From Massilia psychrophila (GTDB lineage Bacteria > Pseudomonadota > Gammaproteobacteria > Burkholderiales > Burkholderiaceae_D): a DNA stretch of 58,912 nt. Position numbers and translations under genes: made by a program. Shown one piece after another: positions 1 through 8,057 of the stretch. The notes beneath the pieces were generated by a model that did not search any database, was not told the origin of the DNA, and saw only the letters and a program-made list of their open reading frames with translations. Position 1 is the stretch's first letter, and the number at the start of each line of letters is the position of its first letter. The DNA lies in contig NZ_PDOB01000027.1 in assembly GCF_002760665.1 (NCBI RefSeq), forward strand, positions 1-58,912, written 5' to 3'.

Positions 1-154
1 TGGGTTGATTGCCGGGAGGACCTACCGACATCGAGAGAATCGTTTGAAGCCCCGAAAGCCAGGCGCAAAACCACACAAGAAGATGACTCAGAAAAACTGC
101 TGAAATGTCTTAACTTGGGTGGATTGACTGCACACCGCCCCCCATTGATGGGAA
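1..154. other. Window edge, possible transposase C-terminal scrap
   Basis: No complete gene. One plus-strand frame gives a short, very basic Arg/Lys-rich peptide that ends in a stop near base 111. This resembles the tail of some transposases, but it is too short to assign. The rest is the 3' flank of vsr. Confidence 0.2.
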
Positions 155-616
155 CTACCGATGACGTATTTCGGCGCGGAAGACATCGGGGTAATTATGA
201 CGAATCAGACTGGTGAGCTGGTGAGCAAGCTCGTCCGGCTCCTGCTTCAGCCGGCCTTTAAGCGCGCATTCCCACACAGACAGCACGTGCCAGCCGGCGC
301 TTATCAACATGTCTTCGCTGCGCAGGTCACGCTGACGGTTGGCGTCAATTTTGGCCTGCCAGAAATCGCGCCGGGTCTGAGGGAGTGTGAAAAGATGACA
401 GTCGTGCCCGTGCCAGAAGCAGCCATGAACAAAAATAGCTGTACGGTACTTCGGGAGAACAATATCGGGCGTGCCGGGAAGACTTTTGACGTGCAGACGG
501 AAGCGGAATCCGAGAGAAAAAAGCAGTTTGCGTATCAATAACTCGGGGACAGTATTTTTACTCCGGATCGCACGCATGTTCTTGCTACGGCGCTCCGGAT
601 TATGTACATCAGTCAC
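155..616 (-). CDS. vsr: Very short patch repair endonuclease Vsr
   Basis: 153 aa, close to E. coli Vsr (156 aa). Vsr nicks 5' of the T in T:G mismatches that arise by deamination of Dcm-methylated cytosine, starting very-short-patch repair. The Vsr core is visible: PGTPD with the catalytic Asp at residue 51, then the HGCFWHGHDC segment (His64 onward), then the VWECALKGR block. It starts 3 bp after the dcm stop, so the two are co-transcribed, which is the order seen in E. coli dcm-vsr. No cognate restriction endonuclease gene is present, so this is an orphan methylase/repair pair. Family assignment is secure. Confidence 0.95.
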   Translation of the reverse strand: MTDVHNPERRSKNMRAIRSKNTVPELLIRKLLFSLGFRFRLHVKSLPGTPDIVLPKYRTAIFVHGCFWHGHDCHLFTLPQTRRDFWQAKIDANRQRDLRSEDMLISAGWHVLSVWECALKGRLKQEPDELAHQLTSLIRHNYPDVFRAEIRHR

Positions 617-619
617 GGA

Positions 620-1984
620 TTATGCCGCCAGTTTTCGTTTTTGCACTGCAGCATCAAGACGCCTGGCTTCAATAATCCGACTCTTCATCAGCGTGGCTAC
701 TGCCGCAAATACCTGCACGACAACCGAATTTCCGAACTGCCTGTAAGCCTGGGTATCAGATACCGGGATGCGGAAATCAGACTCCCCCGGACCATCATAG
801 CCCATCAGCCTCGCACATTCGCGCGGCGTCAGGCGCCGTGGCCGGTTCTCCATGTTCTGCTTGTTGTGCAAATCAAGGTCAGGATCAAAGCCGCGGTCAA
901 TTAGTATTTCCGAACCATCCTTATGGTATCGCGCAGACAGGGTGCGCGCTACATCTGTTGCCTTTACCAGTCCGTACCCGAAACCATTACCCTTGGCTTT
1001 GTGTTTAAGCGCGTAGTTAAACAGGTACTGCCAGAGATGGGGCGTCAGGATATAGGCCGGATCAGGATTTTTTTCCAGAATATCGCCCAGCGTCGGTTTG
1101 TGCTTCGGATAAAGCTGATCAACATCTTTCAGCGTAAAGCCATCATGAACATTGAGATCCTTGCGGAAACCGACAAGCACAATGCGCTCACGGTGCTGCG
1201 GAACAAAGTGACGACCATCGATGACTTTGTAGTCCTTCCTGCCGGCCTGTTCTGCGTCAGCAACCCAGTAGCCCAGTTCATCCAGCGCGTCCATGATGAC
1301 GCGGAAGGTCTTGCCCTTGTCATGGCTTTTAAGATTTTTCACATTCTCCAGCACGAACGCAGCCGGGCGCTTGGCGGCGATGATACGGGCCACATCAAAA
1401 AAAAGCGTCCCCTGAGTATCGCACTCAAAACCATGTTTCCGGCCCAGCGAATTTTTCTTTGAAACCCCTGCAATCGAAAACGGCTGACACGGGAACCCGG
1501 CAAGCAGCACATCATGATCCGGCACTGCATTGTCAATGTGCCTGTAAGCCTCGTCCTCTGTCACATCCTCCTGCTCACTTAGTGTAACCTTGCGGATGTC
1601 GTCGTTAAATACGTGATGCTCAGGGTCTGAATAGTGATTTGCCTTGTATGTGCGCACAGAGTAAGGGTTCCACTCGCTGGTAAATACGCAGCGTCCGCCG
1701 ATGCCTTCAAAACCTTTCCTGATGCCGCCGATACCGGCAAACAGGTCAACAAAATCAAAGTCGTGCTTCTGATGCGTTGACGGTGCCTTCGGCATGAGGC
1801 CAAGAAGATGGACGTACTCCGCATAGCTGAGTCTGGGACTTGCCTTCCCGCTGAGCCAGCGGTTAATTTTTTCGCGGTTCCAGGATTCGGGCGATATCTC
1901 ATTCAGATATCCCGCAATATATTTTTGGTCGTAGCTTTCAAGCGTCTGTTTCAGAAGCGTCAGGCCGTCATTGTCTGGTGCCAT
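620..1984 (-). CDS. dcm: DNA (cytosine-5) methyltransferase, Dcm type
   Basis: 454 aa against 472 in E. coli Dcm, with similarity along the whole length. It has an N-terminal extension of about 75 residues before the SAM motif FAGIGG (82-87), the catalytic PCQP with Cys166, the [10 protein letters not shown] motif, the PQHRERI motif, and a C-terminal [12 protein letters not shown] block with QFGNSVV. The expected product is m5C at the inner C of CCWGG, inferred from the resemblance to E. coli Dcm. vsr follows directly. The N-terminal extension in m5C methylases such as M.SsoII and M.EcoRII binds the enzyme's own promoter, and an inverted repeat lies just upstream here (1992-2036). It sits beside IS scraps, which suggests acquisition by transposition or recombination. 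Confidence 0.93.
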   Translation of the reverse strand: MAPDNDGLTLLKQTLESYDQKYIAGYLNEISPESWNREKINRWLSGKASPRLSYAEYVHLLGLMPKAPSTHQKHDFDFVDLFAGIGGIRKGFEGIGGRCVFTSEWNPYSVRTYKANHYSDPEHHVFNDDIRKVTLSEQEDVTEDEAYRHIDNAVPDHDVLLAGFPCQPFSIAGVSKKNSLGRKHGFECDTQGTLFFDVARIIAAKRPAAFVLENVKNLKSHDKGKTFRVIMDALDELGYWVADAEQAGRKDYKVIDGRHFVPQHRERIVLVGFRKDLNVHDGFTLKDVDQLYPKHKPTLGDILEKNPDPAYILTPHLWQYLFNYALKHKAKGNGFGYGLVKATDVARTLSARYHKDGSEILIDRGFDPDLDLHNKQNMENRPRRLTPRECARLMGYDGPGESDFRIPVSDTQAYRQFGNSVVVQVFAAVATLMKSRIIEARRLDAAVQKRKLAA

Positions 1985-1991
1985 AATTATT

Positions 1992-2036
1992 ATCTGGGTG
2001 AAATTAGTGCAGCATTATCACACATTTGACCCAGAT
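1992..2036. promoter_or_regulatory. Inverted repeat at the dcm promoter, possible operator
   Basis: Arms ATCTGGGTGAAAT (1992-2004) and ATTTGACCCAGAT (2024-2036) are inverted, 12 of 13 matching, with a 19 bp spacer. The spacer holds a -10-like TGATAAT on the minus strand, reading into dcm, whose start is at 1984. The arrangement fits an autoregulatory operator; which protein binds is inference. Confidence 0.45.
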
Positions 2037-2278
2037 AGAATTCAAAAATTCTGCATGACTCATCGCAAAAATTGGCAAATAGATACTAAGTACCGTCGCC
2101 GCAAGGTCAATCGCGCGATGACCACCCGAGGGCGGCCGGACGACCACTCTGCCGGGCAACGACCGCAGGCGCATTGAATGCGCGAGCGGCAGCGTACAGC
2201 CAGCCAAATTGTGTGCTGCATCAGTGATCGTGACTTGGCGGATTACGGGGTCAACGAGTGCGGCATTCTGCGCACTTT
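2037..2278. other. Gene-free stretch upstream of dcm
   Basis: Several short open frames occur here, but none has recognisable similarity or a ribosome binding site. It probably contains older IS flank sequence leading into the istB fragment. Confidence 0.4.
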
Positions 2279-2428
2279 GAGGACGCTACCATTGCCGACG
2301 TCATTCTGGATCGCATCATGCAGCGCAACCATCGCTTTACGCTGACCGGCGATTCGCTGCGTGCCGAACGACCAAAAACGGCTAAAAAAAGGAAAAAAAG
2401 ATGGCCCCATCGTGACCGCAGGCATTAG
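2279..2428 (+). pseudogene. IS21-family helper ATPase (IstB) C-terminal fragment
   Basis: An in-frame stretch of 49 residues plus stop contains ATIADVILDRIMQRNHRF and LTGDSLR, the typical end of IstB (target-selection ATPase of IS21-family elements), followed by a Lys/Arg-rich tail. The Walker domain and the rest of the gene are absent. It ends 18 bp before the IS6-family element, which probably removed or separated the rest of the IS. Confidence 0.7.
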
Positions 2429-2446
2429 AATTTGACCGCGTAACAT

Positions 2447-3270
2447 GGTTCTGTCGCGTTAGCCAGACCATGGTGGCTGATCAGGTAGACTATGACGCCC
2501 GGATATTGGACGAATCGAGATGCTCAACTTCAAAGGGATGCGGTTCCCGATCGACGTGATCCTGGTTTGCATCCGCTGGTACGTGGCTTACCCGTTGAGC
2601 TACCGGCACCTCGAAGAGATGATGCAAGAGCGCGGTGTGTCGGTCGATCATTCGTCGATCAACCGTTGGGCAATCCGCTTCTTGCCGCTTGTCGAGAAGA
2701 TGGCCCGCAAACACAAGCGCCCGGTTGGGACCAGCTGGCGCATGGATGAAACCTACATCAAGGTCAAGGGCATCTGGAAATACCTCTACCGCGCTGTCGA
2801 CAAGCAGGGCAAGACCGTCGACTTCCTGCTGACGGCCAAGCGCGACATGGCCGCAGCCAAGCGCTTCTTCGACAAGGCCATGGCCGCACAGGGCGCGCCT
2901 GAAAAAGTCGCGATGGACAAGAGCGGCGCCAACAAGGCAGCGATCGACGAGATAAACGCCGGCCGCGCCGTGCTGATCACGGTACGCCAAGTCAAATACC
3001 TCAACAATATTGTTGAGCAGGACCATCGCGCGATCAAGCGCGTGACCAGGCTTATGCTGGGCTTCAAGTCATTCCGCTCTGCCAGCAATGTGCTTGCCGG
3101 CGTCGAGCTCATGCACATGATCCGCAAGGGCCAGTTTGCCATTAATGGCGCCGCTGTCACGTCGTTCGCTGACCGGTTTTATGCGTTGGCAGGGCAAGTC
3201 CGTCCAGTGTAAGCCGGGGTCATGCTCGGCACGGAAAACTCCGTCCTGCGCTCAACAACGCGACAGAACC
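2447..3270 (+). mobile_element. IS6-family insertion sequence, complete (824 bp)
   Basis: Terminal inverted repeats start GGTTCTGTCGCGTT at 2447 and end with the reverse complement at 3270. The length is typical of the family, and one DDE transposase fills the element. The flanking 8-mers (cgtaacat on the left, cgacgatc on the right) differ, so there is no target duplication. This copy therefore sits at a recombination or cointegrate joint rather than at a simple insertion. The right end cuts ssb, so this joint separates the accessory region from the transfer backbone. Confidence 0.9.
2520..3212 (+). CDS. IS6-family DDE transposase
   Basis: 230 aa, the usual IS6 length. The N-terminal [13 protein letters not shown] and [12 protein letters not shown] blocks are the helix-turn-helix region. 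The catalytic triad is Asp76 (RMDETY), Asp133 (AMDKSG) and Glu166 ([12 protein letters not shown]). IS6-family enzymes work mainly by replicative cointegrate formation, which explains the lack of target duplication at this copy. A related but non-identical, N-terminally truncated copy lies at 36915-37397 in the opposite orientation. Confidence 0.93.
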   Translation: MLNFKGMRFPIDVILVCIRWYVAYPLSYRHLEEMMQERGVSVDHSSINRWAIRFLPLVEKMARKHKRPVGTSWRMDETYIKVKGIWKYLYRAVDKQGKTVDFLLTAKRDMAAAKRFFDKAMAAQGAPEKVAMDKSGANKAAIDEINAGRAVLITVRQVKYLNNIVEQDHRAIKRVTRLMLGFKSFRSASNVLAGVELMHMIRKGQFAINGAAVTSFADRFYALAGQVRPV

Positions 3271-3469
3271 CGACGATCTCGGCCAGGCGGCCGAAAAACG
3301 AGATGCGGTGCCACTCGGTCAGCTCTTTCTGCTCGCCGGTGTTCTTGTCTTTCGACTTGTACGAGGTGGCGACAGCGATGTTCGCGATCGCGTCGCCACT
3401 CGGCATGTAGCGGATTTCCGGATCGCGGCCCAGATTACCGACGATGATTACCTTGTTGACAGATGCCAT
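3271..3469 (-). pseudogene. ssb: Single-stranded DNA-binding protein, 3' end lost to IS6
   Basis: The first ~66 codons are a clear SSB OB-fold start ([20 protein letters not shown], later [17 protein letters not shown]). The frame then runs straight into the IS6 right inverted repeat at 3270 and ends within it. A good ribosome site (GGAG, 7 nt spacing) precedes ATG 3469. About half the OB fold plus the tail are missing, so a working SSB is unlikely. In RK2, ssb sits upstream of trfA. Here it lies after the traC-like gene, as in some other conjugative plasmids. Confidence 0.9.
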
Positions 3470-3489
3470 GATTTTCTCCAGGTGAGTTA

Positions 3490-3519
3490 GCCTGGCGGGA
3501 TACGGTACCGCCGCCAGGC
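3490..3519 (-). terminator. Hairpin between traC-like gene and ssb
   Basis: Nine-bp perfect arms GCCTGGCGG / CCGCCAGGC around a 12 nt loop, 7 nt after the traC-like stop and 20 nt before the ssb ribosome site. There is no T-run, so it may be a weak or Rho-assisted terminator, or an mRNA-stabilising stem. Confidence 0.4.
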
Positions 3520-3526
3520 GACGGAC

Positions 3527-6500
3527 TTACGCAACCTTCGCAACCTTGCGTTGGCGCTTTGGCTTTTCCTGCTGCAACGACTGCACTTTCGTTTGCTCCT
3601 GTTCCTGCTGGTCGGACTGCTCATGCACCTGGTCGACCTGTGCGCTTTGGTGCTTCCTGATCGCCGCGTCGACGATCGTTCGTACCTGGCGATCAAGGCC
3701 TGCCTGACCAAGGGCGCTGCGCGTGGCCAGGTCGTTGAAGTCGGTGTACTGCTTCATCTTCTCGAGAGCGGCAAGCTGCTCGGCGCTGAGGGTGGTGCCG
3801 GTGCCCTGGTGTTTGCGGTAGGCCTGCGGCGTGACCGGATCCAGCCCCGCCGGATAGCTGGCCTCGCCAAGTGCGAAAATTGGCAGCAGCACCTTGCCGT
3901 CGACAAGAGCGGCCGCCTCCTCCGCCTTGGTGCGGCCCGGGTTGACGCCGAGGGTAATTTCAAGATGCCGGTCGTCGTCGCCGGCAATCACGATCGGCTT
4001 GTCCGGGAATTTCTGATGCAAGGCCTGCGCCACCTGGAGAACGTTGCCAGAGTCAAACGCCGAGACAGTGGGGAATCCCAGCGACTGTTTCAGGCTGGCC
4101 GACGTGGCGTACCCCTCGCCGATGACGATCGCCGGCGCCTTCGCCAGATCGTCCATGCCGCCGCCGACGACATGGAAGCATCCCTCTTTCCGGCTGTCCT
4201 TCGCGAAGCGCTTGGTGCCATCCTCCTGGATGTACTGTAGGGACCACTGTTTGCCGTCGACATCGATTGCCGGGATGTACGTTTTCTTTCCGTCCTTGTC
4301 GGTGAAAGCGCCGGGCTGCGGCTCGATCCCCTTGGCCAGCATGTAGGGTGTCGCCTGTTCGACCGGCCGCAGTTTTTTTAACTGCGTTGCCACACGCTTT
4401 GCCGCCTGGTCCTGCAGCTTGCCGTGCTCAGCCTCGCGCTGCTGCAGATTTTGCGCCGCCTCGGCCGCCAACCGCGCCTTCTGTTCAGGGTCGAGCGTAT
4501 AGCCTTTTGCCTTCCAGGTCAGCTCGGCGCCGGTCTTGTTGTTTTTCATGTAGCCGGCCGGGGTGCCGTCCAGGTGTCCAACATAGAAGCCGGAGCCTGA
4601 ATTTTTGCTGAATTTTTCACCTTCAACCGTGATCCGGTGCTTCGAGCCGTCCATGATCGGGTGCTCACCGCTGATGACGCAGCCGATCGATTTCAGAGCG
4701 TCGGCGAATTCGTCCCTTGGAGTCATCGCCGGGCTCTGCTCCACCGTCACGTTCTCCGGCTTCCATTTTTCGAGCTTCGCCATGTCGGCGCCAGACCCGG
4801 CGTACCAGGACTTCGCCACCTTGTCCCATGCAGCGCCGGCGGCCCTTGCCTCGGCGCGCTCGGAATACGGCACGGCGAGGTAGAAACGGCCCTCCACGGC
4901 GCTGTCGCAGAAGGCTGTTTCAGGCGCTCCGGTCGCTTGGGCGTCGCTGGCAGCCGTTTTGGCGGTTTGCGGAAGCCATTTTGCAAATAACGCCGCGTCG
5001 ACGCCGGCCGGGATATACCAGGACTGCTGCTGCCGGTCCCATTTTGCGCCCAGATCCTTTACCTGGCTCTTTTCCTTGTAGGGGACGTCGATGAAGATCC
5101 TGTCGGTGTCGCCGGCATGCACAGCGGCCTGTGCCAGCAATGCGGCCGACACAGCGCGCGCCTGCTCCTTGAACTCGGCCTTTTGCTGCAGCTCCCCGGC
5201 CGTCGCGGCCAGCTCGGCACTCTTGCGCGCTTCTTTAGCGGCTGAAATATCCTCGTCCGTGCTGTCGGGATCGCGGCGTACGCGCATTTCATGTACGCGG
5301 GCGAGCTTGGCCGCCTTGGCCTGCTCGCTGATGGTTGAATGGGCGTCCACCAGTGCCAGGCGCTCTGCCAGCCGATCGGCATCCTGCTCGGTTGGCCTGT
5401 GCGTCAGCCATTCTTGAGTGCTGTCGCGCAGCTGTGCATAGACGCCCCAGAATTCCGGCTCCACGCCCTTCTCGAGGGCCGACTTCGGAACCAGCTTGCC
5501 GTCCACCTCTTCTGCCACCGCACCTTGCACCAGGACGCCACCGTTCCAGTCCTGCGGCAAAGTAAAATCGAACGCCGCGGCTGTTTCCCGACCGAAGTGC
5601 TCGATGGCGGCGGCGCGCACGTGGCCAAAGGCCTGGCCTGTTACAAGCTCGAGCCGGGCCGCGGCCACGTGGGAGTCGGTCTGGCGCACCGGCAGCTGTT
5701 GGCCCGCGTCGTACAGCTGCTGCTTGAACGCCGGGACGTCTTTCGGCAGGGGATGCCGCTGCCAGAACGCATTTTCAGGACTCACAGGCTCCATCGCGGC
5801 CAGCACGTCTTGCACACGGTTGAGCTGCGCCAGGTTGGCGTGGTCCAGGGCGCGGGTCAGCGTGTCTTTCTCCATACGCGCAAGGGTCCAGGCCTCGGCG
5901 CGGCCAATACGCATTGCCTCCTGATCGACCGCCTGGGGAGTGGTGGATATCGGAGCCGACATCACGGCCTGAACCTCCCTGGCAGCTTTTTGAAGCGCCC
6001 GCTCGTAGAGAGCATGCACATCTCCGTTGTCAAACATCAGCTGACCGATGTCGCCTGGTTGCTCATTTAGCTGCAGCATCACTTTATTGCCTTGCATTAC
6101 ACGCGGATTGACCTGGTCGACGATAGTGAACGTCTCGTTCATGACGACAAAGGCGTCGATCACCGCTTCAAGCGAGTTGTGAGGAATGTCGCGGTCGCCG
6201 CCGAGATCGGCATCGAAAACCCGCAGGGCAAAACCGGGAAAGTCCTGGGCGTCTGAAAACCGGGTTGCAGTATTCATCGCTTCCTCCGATTCAAGCTGTA
6301 GCTGGAGCTGGTCCATGATGCGTTCAGCCGTACTGGCGAACTCCTGCGCTAATCCCTTGCGCTCAAGATACGCATTATCCGCTCCGGTATGGCCGGGTTC
6401 CAAGCCGAACACGGAGGAAAGCCGGTTCTCGGCCTTTTCGTAGAACACCGCCGGCTCGCTGCCGGTGACGCTGCCGACCGTGGTCAAGCCGCGGCTGCGC

Positions 6501-7723
6501 AGCGCATCTTCAAGATCGGTGCCCTGATACGCCCTGAAATGGCTGAACGACACCTCGGGATTGTTGAGTACTGCCCCAATGTCTACCGCCAGCGCCTTGA
6601 CCCGTTGTGCCTCGGCCTGGGCATCCTTGAACGTTGTCGCCGCCAGCACGGTAAATGAACGTTCGCCGGTTTCCCGGCCGACGTGCCAGTAGGCGCCTTC
6701 GTTTTTGATGACGCCTTGCCAGTCCTGCGACATCGGATCTGCCGTCGTCCAGTCGCGCAACCGGCCCTGCGTGTCGACGAACGCCTGTGGGTGCTCGATC
6801 GCGCCCGCTTGCGTGCTGGCTTGTTCCTGAACTTGCGTCTGGTCCAGACTCAGCACGTAATCCTGGATCTTTTCGGCGTCGGCCGCGGCGCGGAAAATTT
6901 CTAGCGGATCGTCCTGCAGCGCCTTGATCCAGGAACCGACATAGGCGGCGTGCTGCTCCGGATCGTGGCCAATGCCCAGCTCGTCGCCGAGGATCATGCT
7001 GGCAATCTCGGCGCGCAATTCTTCTTTGGCGTAGCCCTCGCTGCCGAACGGGTGGATCAAATCGCGGTCCAGCCTCGAAGAATGGCCGGTCCAGTGTCCC
7101 AGCTCGTGCAGCGCGGTCGCGTAATAGGCGTCGGCGGTCGCGAACTGGGCCTTGTCCGGAAGATGGATGCTGTCGCTAGCCAGGCGATAGTAGGCGCGGT
7201 CGTGTTCGCCATGCCTGATCGTGGAGCCGGAGGACTGCAGGATTTGCTCGGCACGGTCCGCGGCGTTCCAGCCCTGCTCCCTGCGCGCCACCGGCGGCGG
7301 CAGACCGTCGATCTGCTCGGCATTAAACACGGTGGCGATGAACACCCGAGGGCGTTCCAGCTTCACGGTTTCCTTCACCGGATCGCCCAGGTTGTCGAGA
7401 ACCGGCTTGCCGTCCACCATTCTGGTATGTTCGTCGGTAAATTTCCAGTACTGGATCGGCGTACCCTTCTCGCCTTTGCGCACCTGGGCGTCCACCGCGC
7501 CGGCCTGCTTGTACGTCATCCAGCGCTGATCCGTGCGGCCTTCGCTCATGAGCTGCAGGGCATTGATGCCACGGTAGCGCTTGCCCGTGGTCGGGTTGAT
7601 CGGCATGACGGCGCCGGCTTCGCCCGGCTCCCACGGCTTCTGCCACGGCGCCGTGCCCTCTCGCAGTTGCTCGATCAGCTTCTCGGCGACTGCCTCGTGA
7701 AATGGTTTCTGATCGCTTTTCAT
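3527..7723 (-). CDS. traC: TraC-like DNA primase with ArdC-type N-terminus and zincin motif
   Basis: 1398 aa multidomain protein. Residues ~5-130 resemble the ArdC ssDNA-binding domain (WQKPW, RYRGINALQL). HELGH at 206-210 is a zincin-type metallopeptidase signature. Two DUF5710-like repeats follow around 900-1000 (ending AKWDRQQQSWYIP and AAWDKVAKSWY). The C-terminus has a Toprim-like primase domain (IVIGEGYATSASL, then IVIAGDDD). RP4 TraC1 likewise joins an ArdC-like segment to a primase exported with the transferred strand. The expected role is priming in the recipient and early protection of ssDNA from restriction. It is last in the leftward traI-to-traC operon apart from the broken ssb, with a strong ribosome site upstream (GGGAAGGGAAACGAG). 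The gene symbol rests on position and primase domain. Confidence 0.8.
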   Translation of the reverse strand: MKSDQKPFHEAVAEKLIEQLREGTAPWQKPWEPGEAGAVMPINPTTGKRYRGINALQLMSEGRTDQRWMTYKQAGAVDAQVRKGEKGTPIQYWKFTDEHTRMVDGKPVLDNLGDPVKETVKLERPRVFIATVFNAEQIDGLPPPVARREQGWNAADRAEQILQSSGSTIRHGEHDRAYYRLASDSIHLPDKAQFATADAYYATALHELGHWTGHSSRLDRDLIHPFGSEGYAKEELRAEIASMILGDELGIGHDPEQHAAYVGSWIKALQDDPLEIFRAAADAEKIQDYVLSLDQTQVQEQASTQAGAIEHPQAFVDTQGRLRDWTTADPMSQDWQGVIKNEGAYWHVGRETGERSFTVLAATTFKDAQAEAQRVKALAVDIGAVLNNPEVSFSHFRAYQGTDLEDALRSRGLTTVGSVTGSEPAVFYEKAENRLSSVFGLEPGHTGADNAYLERKGLAQEFASTAERIMDQLQLQLESEEAMNTATRFSDAQDFPGFALRVFDADLGGDRDIPHNSLEAVIDAFVVMNETFTIVDQVNPRVMQGNKVMLQLNEQPGDIGQLMFDNGDVHALYERALQKAAREVQAVMSAPISTTPQAVDQEAMRIGRAEAWTLARMEKDTLTRALDHANLAQLNRVQDVLAAMEPVSPENAFWQRHPLPKDVPAFKQQLYDAGQQLPVRQTDSHVAAARLELVTGQAFGHVRAAAIEHFGRETAAAFDFTLPQDWNGGVLVQGAVAEEVDGKLVPKSALEKGVEPEFWGVYAQLRDSTQEWLTHRPTEQDADRLAERLALVDAHSTISEQAKAAKLARVHEMRVRRDPDSTDEDISAAKEARKSAELAATAGELQQKAEFKEQARAVSAALLAQAAVHAGDTDRIFIDVPYKEKSQVKDLGAKWDRQQQSWYIPAGVDAALFAKWLPQTAKTAASDAQATGAPETAFCDSAVEGRFYLAVPYSERAEARAAGAAWDKVAKSWYAGSGADMAKLEKWKPENVTVEQSPAMTPRDEFADALKSIGCVISGEHPIMDGSKHRITVEGEKFSKNSGSGFYVGHLDGTPAGYMKNNKTGAELTWKAKGYTLDPEQKARLAAEAAQNLQQREAEHGKLQDQAAKRVATQLKKLRPVEQATPYMLAKGIEPQPGAFTDKDGKKTYIPAIDVDGKQWSLQYIQEDGTKRFAKDSRKEGCFHVVGGGMDDLAKAPAIVIGEGYATSASLKQSLGFPTVSAFDSGNVLQVAQALHQKFPDKPIVIAGDDDRHLEITLGVNPGRTKAEEAAALVDGKVLLPIFALGEASYPAGLDPVTPQAYRKHQGTGTTLSAEQLAALEKMKQYTDFNDLATRSALGQAGLDRQVRTIVDAAIRKHQSAQVDQVHEQSDQQEQEQTKVQSLQQEKPKRQRKVAKVA

Positions 7724-7769
7724 CTCGTTTCCCTTCCCAATGGTTCCGATGAACTGGATTGCCGGCGTA

Positions 7770-8036
7770 TTAGTCGTGGGTACTGTCGATCGCGTCCGCT
7801 TCGCTCAGCGCGTCCTCATGGAAGGCGCCTGCCGCTTCGGCTTCTGCTGGATCGAACTCGGCCTGGAAGCCGGGCGTCATGGTGTCCGCCAGCTTGCCGC
7901 GGGCGCTCTCGAGCGTTGCGGCAGCGACATCCTTGACGATGATGAAATCGCGTTCCGCATCGGTGACGGCCAGCTCGCGCAGGGCGTCGTCAGACTCGGT
8001 GGCAGCAGCTGGGAAATTTATGCTTTGGTTGTTCAT
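7770..8036 (-). CDS. Small acidic protein in the traD position
   Basis: 88 aa, acidic (runs such as [27 protein letters not shown]), with no membrane segment and no motif I recognise. It lies between the topoisomerase and the TraC-like primase, where RP4 has traD (129 aa, dispensable). Spacing to both neighbours is short (21 and 46 bp), so it is probably translated from the same mRNA. Function unknown; the link to TraD is positional only. Confidence 0.55.
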   Translation of the reverse strand: MNNQSINFPAAATESDDALRELAVTDAERDFIIVKDVAAATLESARGKLADTMTPGFQAEFDPAEAEAAGAFHEDALSEADAIDSTHD

Positions 8037-8057
8037 GATTGCGCTCTTGGTCGTGGG

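Noticed and set aside
2447-3270. 8 bp target duplication around the IS6 copy
   Set aside because: Flanking 8-mers differ; none present.
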